Part shown: positions 34,801 to 41,337 of the stretch, one piece after another | Layout of the letters: the number at the start of each line of letters is the position of its first letter | Position numbering within the stretch: the first letter of the stretch is position 1 | Origin: a bacterium | Lineage (GTDB): Bacteria > Acidobacteriota > Thermoanaerobaculia > Multivoradales > J023 | Assembly: GCA_024226315.1 (NCBI GenBank) | Contig: JAAELT010000407.1 | Coordinates: 1 to 51,698, forward strand | Direction of reading: 5' to 3' | Length of the DNA stretch: 51,698 bases | Program-made: the position numbers and the translations under genes | Notes under the pieces: generated by a model | Seen by the model: only the letters and a program-made list of their open reading frames with translations | What the model was told of the DNA's origin: nothing | Database searches by the model: none

Positions 34801-35532
34801 TTGGGGTCACCAGTCTACCCGAGGACAGCTTCAAGGCTGATCAGCGGCGGGAAGACCCGCTTCGATCTGGACGTCTCGGCCGGCCTGCTGGGCGAGGACC
34901 TCGACGGCGACACCCGCATCCGCATCCTCTTCGTGCGCGGTATCGCCCATCTCTACCTCGGCCGGCGCGACCAGGCCCGGCTGTCGCTGACTTCCTCGCG
35001 CGGCTATTTCGCCGACGCCGTCGCCCTGGTCGCCTGCTTCCTCCAGGGCGGTGACGAGGAGCGCCACGACGAGCTCGCGCTCGACATCCTGGCCGGTTTC
35101 CGCGAGCGCCTCAAGGGCCAGAAGGGGTTCGTGGAGGTGCGGGACCGCATCCGCTGGGTGGCGGGCCTGGCACACGGCCGTCTGGGCCATCCGCGCCGCG
35201 CCCGCAAGGGCCTCGATCGGGCGCGCGAGGCCCACGCCCGGCACTCGCCCCACCGCTACGCCCTGGCCATCGCCTGCGACGAGATGCCGCTCCTCTGCCG
35301 CCGCCACCCCGAGATGTTCATCCGCTCGATCCGCCAGATCATGACCTGGTGCAAGGAGAACCTGAAGCTCGAGCCCGAGCTCCGCAAGCGCCTGCTGCAG
35401 GCCGCCCAGGACCTGGGCAAGGCACCCTGGCACTCCCACCAGATCATCGCCTCGCTGCGCCGGTCGTACACCGTGCCGGTGCCGGGGTTGTTGTGCGACG
35501 ACGTGGTGTCGGGCAATCCACCTGATTCGTAA
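34801..35532 (+). CDS. Probable 5'-truncated TPR-like protein running into a tRNA remnant
   Basis: The convincing part begins near 34845 (ISGGKTRFDLDVSAGLLG) and is helical and repeat-like: IRILFVRGIAHLYLGRRDQARLSL, ALDILAGFRERLKG and GLAHGRLGHPRRARKGLDRA. No good start is present: a TTG at 34801 keeps the frame, but lies only 16 bp from the divergent gene start and lacks a clear Shine-Dalgarno. The last residues (NPPDS) and the stop codon are supplied by the tRNA-Thr fragment: its TTCGTAA anticodon loop contributes the TAA. Both ends therefore look rearranged. It is probably a fragment of a longer gene. Confidence 0.5.
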   Translation: MGSPVYPRTASRLISGGKTRFDLDVSAGLLGEDLDGDTRIRILFVRGIAHLYLGRRDQARLSLTSSRGYFADAVALVACFLQGGDEERHDELALDILAGFRERLKGQKGFVEVRDRIRWVAGLAHGRLGHPRRARKGLDRAREAHARHSPHRYALAIACDEMPLLCRRHPEMFIRSIRQIMTWCKENLKLEPELRKRLLQAAQDLGKAPWHSHQIIASLRRSYTVPVPGLLCDDVVSGNPPDS

Positions 35533-35570
35533 TCAGCAGGTCGGGAGTTCGAGTCTCCCCGTCGGCTCCA
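35520..35570 (+). other. 3' part of a tRNA-Thr(CGU): putative attachment site
   Basis: ACCTGATTCGTAATCAGC gives the anticodon arm (loop TTCGTAA, anticodon CGT). GGGAG TTCGAGT CTCCC gives the T arm, and CGTCGGC plus TCCA the 3' acceptor strand and encoded CCA. A 5' acceptor strand GCCGACG and a D arm with the usual TAGCTCAG-like sequence are missing upstream, so this is not a whole tRNA. Such 3' fragments are typical att sites left by tRNA-targeting integrases. GC content falls soon after it. Confidence 0.8.
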
Positions 35571-35962
35571 CCTTAAACTATTGATGTTGAACAGTTTACA
35601 GGATTCTGGCTCAGGGTCAAGAGGGGCTAGAATCCGGCAGAGGGTCCACATAGGGTCCATTGCGACTGCAACTTGACGGGACCGGATGAAACGCGGTGAG
35701 ACGGGTTTTCGGCTGACTCACTGATTGATCTGCGGCTAACCACCTGATTCTGCGGCTGCTGGGATTCTGTACGTCGAGCCTGTACCCACTCGGAAACCGG
35801 CCAAGTTTTACCGCTGTGCGCCCCGTGGTGTCAGCGGAAGGTCGAAGATGACGCTGAGCCTGCCGTCGAAGCGGTGGCTGCACGCGCGTTCGCTAACGAA
35901 ACAGCCTCTACTCCAGGGGGGCCACTGATATCCGCAAACGAAGCGGAGGACGGCATGCCGGC
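35571..35962. other. Junction region without a convincing gene
   Basis: About 390 bp separate the tRNA fragment from the first low-GC ORF. I see no convincing gene. A minus-strand frame (35617-35883) contains LGRFPSGYRLDVQN and RRIRWLAADQ, faintly like AlpA/excisionase HTH proteins, but it is too weak to call. The short motif ACCTGATTC recurs near 35740 (CCACCTGATTCTGCGG), echoing the anticodon arm. Confidence 0.4.
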
Positions 35963-36445
35963 TTGCGTTGTTTCGAGATCAGATTCGGATATTCAACGGA
36001 TTGGATTGGCATCAGGATTCTGAATAGGATCGTAGTCCGTCAACATCAGACTCCGCGCAATCTTCGTTCTTGGTGCAAGGAAACAGCTCACCAAGTGTTG
36101 GCGAGAGTCTTGCTTAGGCAGCACGTATCCGTTGATCACGCGACTCTTCGCGTAGAGGACACTGGAGATCACAGATCGCTAGTACAGATCGGACCAAGAC
36201 TCATTCCAAGTCTCCTCACGATAGGACACACGGAAGCTGCTTTTGGACTACCTCTAACTGGAGAACTTAGTCATGCCCTCTCCGTCGAGATGCCCAAGGC
36301 CATCGATAACATCCTCACAAAATCGTATTCTTGTAAGCGCCTTATAATCAGCATATTAGCTGTCTCTGACTCGGAAGAATTCCAAAAACTCGACACCATT
36401 AGAGAACATCAGATACAGAAAACGGCCCTTTCGCGGTCATCCTGA
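35963..36445 (+). CDS. Hypothetical protein of the low-GC island
   Basis: 160 codons from a TTG at 35963; a good start is not visible and the real one may lie further inside. The C-terminal two thirds look protein-like (SLLTIGHTEAAFGLPLTGEL, MPKAIDNILTKSYSCKRLII, AVSDSEEFQKLDTIREHQ). I recognise no family. It ends 14 bp before the ATG of the repeat protein, whose Shine-Dalgarno lies in the gap, so the two may be cotranscribed. Confidence 0.4.
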   Translation: MRCFEIRFGYSTDWIGIRILNRIVVRQHQTPRNLRSWCKETAHQVLARVLLRQHVSVDHATLRVEDTGDHRSLVQIGPRLIPSLLTIGHTEAAFGLPLTGELSHALSVEMPKAIDNILTKSYSCKRLIISILAVSDSEEFQKLDTIREHQIQKTALSRSS

Positions 36446-36459
36446 CACAGGAGGTCACA

Positions 36460-37134
36460 ATGGAAACTCAGGTCAGTTCAAGAACTCGCACGACCAAACA
36501 CCTGATCCTCTTTCTTACCTTCGTGGTGGCGGTTCCTTTCATAGGGCTCTTGCTCGCTCAACTAGCCCTGGCCGACCTCGATCACCCCGCCGATTCGCTC
36601 CGGTTGGCCGACCATGATCATCGCGCTGGTTCGCTCCAGGTGGCCGACCATGATCACAGCGCTGGTTCGCTCCGGTTGGCCGACCACGATCAGCACCTCG
36701 GCCCGCTCCAGTTGACCGACCACGATCACCGCGCCGGATCGCTCCGGTTGGCCGACCATGATCACAGCGCTGGTTCGCTCCGGTTGGCCGACCATGATCA
36801 TCGCGCCGGTTCGCTCCAGTTGGCCGACCACGATCACAGCGCCGGATCGCTCCAGTTGGCCGACCATGATCAGCACCTCGGCCCGCTCCAGTTGACCGAC
36901 CATGATCACAGCGCTGGTTCGCTCCGGTTGGCCGACCATGATCACAGCGCTGGTTCGCTCCGGTTGGCTGACCATGATCATCGCGCTGGTTCGCTCCAGT
37001 TGGCCGACCTCGATCAGCACCTCGGCCCGCTCCAGTTGACCGACCATGATCATCGCGCCGGTTCGCTCCGGTTGGATGACCACGATCACCGCGCCGGTTC
37101 CCTCCAGTCGGCCAAAGACTATTTTCTCGCCTGA
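36460..37134 (+). CDS. Membrane-anchored protein of 15 tandem Asp/His-rich dodecapeptides
   Basis: 224 residues with a near-ideal start: AGGAGGT 6 nt before ATG. Residues 1-13 are polar and basic; 14-36 form one hydrophobic helix (HLILFLTFVVAVPFIGLLLA), a signal anchor or uncleaved signal. Residues 38-217 are fifteen 12-residue repeats, mostly ADHDHRAGSLQL or ADHDHSAGSLRL; units 4, 9 and 13 are the variant D-x-D-QHLGPLQL. A seven-residue tail (AKDYFLA) ends the chain. With the helix as anchor the repeats would face the periplasm. Paired D-H-D-H groups every 12 residues could bind metal, but no family is recognised and no function is assigned. Both strands are open across the repeat, so a noncoding minisatellite cannot be excluded; the Shine-Dalgarno and signal anchor favour a real protein. 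Confidence 0.65.
   Translation: METQVSSRTRTTKHLILFLTFVVAVPFIGLLLAQLALADLDHPADSLRLADHDHRAGSLQVADHDHSAGSLRLADHDQHLGPLQLTDHDHRAGSLRLADHDHSAGSLRLADHDHRAGSLQLADHDHSAGSLQLADHDQHLGPLQLTDHDHSAGSLRLADHDHSAGSLRLADHDHRAGSLQLADLDQHLGPLQLTDHDHRAGSLRLDDHDHRAGSLQSAKDYFLA
36571..37110. repeat. Tandem array of fifteen 36-bp units
   Basis: Contiguous units without spacers, of the type GCCGACCATGATCATCGCGC followed by TGGTTCGCTCCGGTTG. Most copies carry TGATCA or a close variant (GATCAC). A variant with GATCAGCACCTCGGCCCGCT marks units 4, 9 and 13, at spacings of five and four units, which suggests growth by block duplication. Confidence 0.9.
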
Positions 37135-37221
37135 GTCTTGAACCCATCTATCGCAGAATAAGACGTTGATGTATTTGTGAACCAAGTAGACATATTAGCC
37201 ATGCCTTCCAGAGGTCTACCT

Positions 37222-37938
37222 ATGCTACACCCCAAAGATCTCACAGGGCTTCTCCGATGCCTGAATCCCAAACAGAAGAGGTTTGCAAAGAAGCACTGGG
37301 ATCGCCTTGTAGAGCTACATCCAGAATTCTGCGACCCGACTTGGCAACCCGACCTGAGGAGATGGTGGGTCAACTACTACCACGCCAAAGAAAGCCGTCT
37401 TGATGACGAGCCCAAATGCAGAGAATGGCTGTGGGGGAAAGAACAAGAAGCGAGATCGGAGACGCCAAGCACGGATCGAGAACTACATTCGAGATCGGCA
37501 GGAGAAGCGCCCACAGAAGCCACATCTCCTGACAATCTGACGGATGCGTTTTTTGAGAAGGCGGTAGATCTTCTGCCGGAACTCGTCAAACAGGAGAGAG
37601 AGCGAGGGAGACTGAGCAGAATCCAGGAGAACGCTCTCCGAATAATGATTCTGATCATCAGAAAGCCCTTGGCGACACAGCGCCTAGACTCAATGATTAT
37701 CAGCGGCAGGATAAACACCAACGCACTAACCTCAGCAATCAATAAGCGTGCCCGGCGCCAAGTCATCACGAACTACACTCTCGCACAAGCCCTCGATGTA
37801 ATATTCAAGAGGATCAGGAGAGACACCGGAAAATCGGGGCACATGGGATTGTACAAGAAAAACACCAAGACTGCTGGAAGACAACGCAAGCGGAAACAAC
37901 CGCTCAGACCCAGGCCAAAGGAGGTGCGGAATGCTTGA
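37222..37938 (+). CDS. Hypothetical protein of the low-GC island, first of a coupled pair
   Basis: 238 residues from the ATG at 37222, which has GAGGT 6 nt upstream; in-frame GTG 37177 and ATG 37201 lack such a site. The N-terminal part (LHPKDLTGLLRCLNPKQKRF, WDRLVELHPEF) and the C-terminal part (RIQENALRIMILIIRKPLAT, NALTSAINKRARRQVI, LAQALDVIFKRIRRDTG) are helical and separated by a Ser/Thr/Glu-rich linker (about 80-110). The end is strongly basic (GRQRKRKQPLRPRPKE), as in nucleic-acid-binding proteins. I do not recognise the family. It overlaps the next gene by 8 nt, so the two products are probably made in step. Confidence 0.65.
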   Translation: MLHPKDLTGLLRCLNPKQKRFAKKHWDRLVELHPEFCDPTWQPDLRRWWVNYYHAKESRLDDEPKCREWLWGKEQEARSETPSTDRELHSRSAGEAPTEATSPDNLTDAFFEKAVDLLPELVKQERERGRLSRIQENALRIMILIIRKPLATQRLDSMIISGRINTNALTSAINKRARRQVITNYTLAQALDVIFKRIRRDTGKSGHMGLYKKNTKTAGRQRKRKQPLRPRPKEVRNA

Positions 37939-38860
37939 GGCACCAGTAATTGAGCGGACGTTAGACAAACTCGAAGCGGTCCACTCGGAGCTAGTAGCAG
38001 GCGAACTCGACGACGCACTTGTCGATGAAGCAGGCTATGCCGCAGTCCATGTAGCTCGACATGCTACAGAGGAAGCCTACCAGCAGCTACATCGCAGAGC
38101 TGACTTCGCCCTTCGCTTGAAAGATCGCAAAATATATGGAGTGACTTTTGATCAGGCACAGAAATATCTGAAGGACGGTTTGGCGATCGAGCCCCAGAAA
38201 GACTCGCCACAAGAAAGAGTTATGCTTGCCGTGGCGAACCTCATGGGCGCAATAAGGCGAGACACAAACAGTTTCGTTCTGGCTCTCCAAGCAAAAGAGG
38301 CTGCTATACTCCTCCTTGGGCCTAACCGACTGGGCGGGGTTTATGCCGAATGGCAAGCCAGTACTCTCGCGGTAGGTATTTTCACGTGGAGTGAACTTCA
38401 GAGATTCAATCAGCGAATTCTCGGACTGGTTCGCGGCCTTGATCCACAGAGAGCACGCCAAGACGCTGAGCGATTCGAGTTGCCACTAGCTAGCTTCATC
38501 GAAGTCGGGTGCCATAAGAACATAGCAGTAGCTTGTTTTCGCGCGGCCGCTGATGAACAGGACCTCGAGGGAATTTCCGCAGAGCAAGTATTGGCTATTG
38601 GCTCCGAGGCTCTTCTGAAGCTTGATCACGATGTAGCTATCGACCCCCAGCAATTTGAGGAGTATCAGGTAGCCACCGTCTACGCTAGAGAGCGAGCTCT
38701 GCTAGACAAAATGGGGAAGCGAGACAGGAAAAGTTTTTGGGAACGGCTTGCAAGGGAGAGAGCGGCCAAAATCGTGAAAGACGTTCAAAAGCGAGAGATA
38801 TCCGCGAGCTTGCGTGAGCTTGTCGTCGAGTCAGCAAGAAATGCCGGCATTGAGATTTGA
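37931..38860 (+). CDS. Hypothetical all-helical protein, second of a coupled pair
   Basis: 309 residues; the ATG lies in the 3' end of the preceding gene (ATGCTTGA overlap). No signal peptide or membrane helix. The chain looks all-helical (TLDKLEAVHSELVAGELDDA, GYAAVHVARHATEEAYQQLH, AVACFRAAADEQDLEGI, ERLARERAAKIVKDVQK). A central part (FVLALQAKEAAILLLGPN, WQASTLAVGIFTWSELQRF) may be a helical-repeat domain. The family is not recognised. Codon use and base composition match the rest of the low-GC segment and differ from the flanking chromosome, indicating transfer with its neighbours. Confidence 0.7.
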   Translation: MLEAPVIERTLDKLEAVHSELVAGELDDALVDEAGYAAVHVARHATEEAYQQLHRRADFALRLKDRKIYGVTFDQAQKYLKDGLAIEPQKDSPQERVMLAVANLMGAIRRDTNSFVLALQAKEAAILLLGPNRLGGVYAEWQASTLAVGIFTWSELQRFNQRILGLVRGLDPQRARQDAERFELPLASFIEVGCHKNIAVACFRAAADEQDLEGISAEQVLAIGSEALLKLDHDVAIDPQQFEEYQVATVYARERALLDKMGKRDRKSFWERLARERAAKIVKDVQKREISASLRELVVESARNAGIEI

Positions 38861-39066
38861 GTCGCCCTCCCAAAGCAAATAGAAGCAATTGACAACCCCA
38901 TAGATCGGCTCCCTTACAAGCACGGGGCGTCGCCTCTTTGGGGTATCATTGCCGGCAGCTGGCCATGGAGTTATCCGGCGGCAAGTAGCGACCCACACCG
39001 ACAAAGTGGACTGAAGAATAGCCGGAATCTCCAGCGACTACTCCCTGGCGATTGGTCGTCGGCGCA

Positions 39067-40233
39067 CTAAATACCTTTGTCCGGCGCCACCAATCGATTT
39101 TCTCTAATGTAGAGTCGGCCACTCGAATTAGGCTTGTACTCGTTGAGCCATTCGAGCACGCCTTCATAGTCGCGCAGCGTCAAATCGTAACGAGAGGCCT
39201 TTAGCGCATTGACTTCTCTGCTGAAATGGGAAGTGGTTGCCAACATCATCATTCCGGCGGGCATCACTAGATCTCGAACGCCGTAGAGGTTGCGGGCAAT
39301 ATCTATCCCAACTTTTCGATCGTGACGGTACTTCTTACATTCAATGATCCAAGAAGTGCGTACTCCAGCCGCATCCTTCGAGAAGGCGAAGAGGTCGTAT
39401 CCACCGTCCCGGGTTGCCGGTGTAAGGTTCACTTCCCAGCCATAGCTTGCCAAGATCTCCCCGATAAGTTCCTCGAACTGACGTGGCCGGAGATCGAACA
39501 GTTCCTTCGGATGCTTAGCTAGATGTTTGACGAGTGAACTTGTTATGGCCTGAACGACCTCAATGAGCTGAGGAGATGGATCGTCTGCTTGGTACAAACG
39601 ACAGAGAAGTCTGACCCGACGAAGTGCCAAAGAAAAGATTGTGGGATTTCTCTGCTTCATTAATTCTACGTCAGCGTGGGTTAACTCGAAAGCTTCAGAG
39701 AGGTAAGACGCTAGAAATTCTGGATCGCCAAAATGCGCTGTTCCAAGACCTCTAGCTAACGCCAAGTCCAAGAGACTGCCCGGTCTTCCAGTTAGTTCGG
39801 CTGGGCGTGTAAGTAGGGCTCCATTGAGGTTAGCTCCCGAAAGATCTGCACGTTGTTTCCCATCGGAGTTTGCCAAATACACATGTCTGAAATCAGCCAT
39901 CGAGAGGTCCGAACTGCTGAGATCCGCGCCAATTAGATTCGCTCCGCTGAGGTTGGCTCGGTTGAGATTCGCCCCCCGGAGGTTGGCCCGGACAAGCTTT
40001 GCGTTCTTGAGGCTGGCGCAAGAAAGCTCTGCTTTCTGGAGGTCGGCGCCGGAGAGATCCGAATAAAATGCGAACTCTCCCCTGAACGCACTTCCGAGGT
40101 CTGCCCCTCGGAGGTTTGCTCCACGGAGGTTCGCATTGGCAAAGTTGATTTTGGATTTTGGATTCTTTCTACGGTATAGATTCCACGCCTCAACCCCCTC
40201 ACGCAGAATAGAAAGTTGATGTTGATCAGGCAT
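39067..40233 (-). CDS. Pentapeptide-repeat protein fused to an Mrr-like restriction nuclease domain
   Basis: 388 residues from the ATG at 40233. Residues ~30-140 are A(D/N)LxX pentapeptide repeats (ANLRGANLRGADL, GANLNRANLSGANLIGADL), a quadrilateral beta helix. A helical linker (about 150-245) leads to a PD-(D/E)xK domain of the Mrr type: FEELIGEILASYGW, GGYDLFAF (Asp280), WIIECKKY (Glu298 and Lys300 of the ExK motif), GVRDLVMPAGMMMLATTSHF and the closing VLEWLNEY. The catalytic residues are complete, so it is probably an active nuclease. Mrr proteins cut modified DNA; here the usual winged-helix reader is replaced by pentapeptide repeats. It is convergent to the unknown pair, and a defence role is likely. 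Confidence 0.85.
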   Translation of the reverse strand: MPDQHQLSILREGVEAWNLYRRKNPKSKINFANANLRGANLRGADLGSAFRGEFAFYSDLSGADLQKAELSCASLKNAKLVRANLRGANLNRANLSGANLIGADLSSSDLSMADFRHVYLANSDGKQRADLSGANLNGALLTRPAELTGRPGSLLDLALARGLGTAHFGDPEFLASYLSEAFELTHADVELMKQRNPTIFSLALRRVRLLCRLYQADDPSPQLIEVVQAITSSLVKHLAKHPKELFDLRPRQFEELIGEILASYGWEVNLTPATRDGGYDLFAFSKDAAGVRTSWIIECKKYRHDRKVGIDIARNLYGVRDLVMPAGMMMLATTSHFSREVNALKASRYDLTLRDYEGVLEWLNEYKPNSSGRLYIRENRLVAPDKGI

Positions 40234-40242
40234 ACCTGCCCC

Positions 40243-40695
40243 CTATCCTCGCGTATTCTCCCGTCGAACTTTCCTGGCAGCGCACTGTTCCTTATCAGTG
40301 TCTGTCCTCTCTAAGCTTGTCCCCGGCTGGCCCTTTTGCAGCTCCGATCCCGGTTCCTTCTTCCGCCCTGCCTCATCCGTCCGCAGCGCCTTCACAACCC
40401 GCTCGAACTGTTCCTCGAACTTTGCGTTGTCGTGTTCCCAGCCGCTGAAGTCGGCGGCTAGGCGAGATCGGAGGTCGGCAGCCAGACCGTCCTCCAAGAC
40501 CTTCAAGGTGCCGGCCGTTTCGGCAGACAACATAGCACAACGACCCGACCGGCCATCCTTCACCACAAACCGAGCTGCCTTCAGCCGGTCGAGCTGCCGC
40601 TGGCCCCTGACATGCGGTCTCTCGAGATGCCCTATGAGTCCGGACGAGCGCCAGCGAGCCGCGCCTGGCGGCTCCGTGGCACACTGAGCCGGCAC
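40243..40695 (-). pseudogene. Fragment of an unrecognised protein at the island edge
   Basis: The minus frame from about 40695 to the stop at 40243 looks coding (RGQRQLDRLKAARFVVKDG, AMLSAETAGTLKVLEDGLAA, DNAKFEEQFERVVKALRTDE) but has no start codon at a sensible place. Upstream it merges into the end of the transposase-like fragment. It appears to be the C-terminal remnant of a helical, perhaps regulatory protein, disrupted on its 5' side. I cannot name the family. Confidence 0.4.
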
Positions 40696-40761
40696 CGCAC
40701 CTGATGAGCGGTAACAGAGCAGAGATTCTGAGGGTCCTGGCACCGAGCGCGACGCCGATGG

Positions 40762-41274
40762 CTACCACGGCGCGCGCGCCGGTCCCGCTCGGCTCGACGG
40801 CAGCCCGACATCGCTTGGTACGTGATGCCTCGCTGGGGGGAAACAGCCTCGCGGAAACTCGACGTCGTACTCGCCGGCTCTCAAGCGGGCGGCGGCCTCG
40901 CGGTAGGCCTCGACAAAAAAACGATACGCAGTCCTCAACTGCTTGCGCACAGCCTTCGATGCCGCATGCACCGCCGGCGCCGGCGACTTCTTCGTGCGCG
41001 GCGGGCGATCGTGCGGGTGCTGCTTGCGGATCGCTTCCGCGCCGAGCGGCGTGAGGCCACCCAGTACCACCCGGCGGGCGCTGGCCGCATCGATCTCTTC
41101 GACCATCTCGGTGATCCGCCTCTGGATCTCCTCTGGAGGAAGGTGTCGCCAGAAGGGCAGGGGATCGAGCTCCAGGGTGGTGCGCTCGATGAAGGTCTCG
41201 GGATCGACGTCCTTGCCGCGGCGTAGAATCACCCAACGCTCTCCGTGCCGGGCGGATTCGCGTCGTGCGCCTGA
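40762..41274 (-). pseudogene. C-terminal remnant of a transposase-like protein
   Basis: The minus frame reads RHGERWVILRRGKDVDP, PPEEIQRRITEMVEEID, HPHDRPPRTKKSPAPAVHAA and FVEAYREAAARLRAG, ending FPRGCFPPARHH. This is the pattern I associate with the C-terminal part of proteins encoded with IS200-like/REP-associated (Y1) transposases. The catalytic N-terminal half is absent: upstream the frame runs into the protease terminator. The ending also diverges after FPP. It is a decayed mobile-element relic marking the right side of the accessory region. The family assignment is from memory of the motif. Confidence 0.5.
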
Positions 41275-41291
41275 CGGCCCGGATGAAGAAG

Positions 41292-41317
41292 AGGCCCGTG
41301 TAGCGCGACACGGGCCT
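41292..41317 (-). terminator. Terminator hairpin after the protease gene
   Basis: AGGCCCGTGT (41292-41301) and ACACGGGCCT (41308-41317) form a perfect 10-bp stem with a 6-nt loop. On the minus strand it is 20 bp beyond the protease stop and is followed by CTTCTTC, as expected for an intrinsic terminator. Confidence 0.75.
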
Positions 41318-41337
41318 GCTCGTTGCGATGCGGTCGG

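Noticed and set aside
35495..35570. Complete functional tRNA-Thr
   Set aside because: The 5' acceptor strand and D-arm consensus are missing; only the anticodon arm, T arm and 3' acceptor are convincing.
35256..35660. Minus-strand ORF containing GDSNSRPADYESGG
   Set aside because: This is the familiar false translation of the complement of a tRNA; the DNA is the tRNA-Thr remnant.
35617..35883. Possible AlpA/excisionase-like remnant on the minus strand
   Set aside because: Only a faint GRFP...RRIRW resemblance, no start, no supporting integrase.
36571..37110. Possible CRISPR array (36-bp repeats)
   Set aside because: The 36-bp units are contiguous with no unique spacers, lie in a coding frame with a good start, and no cas gene is nearby.
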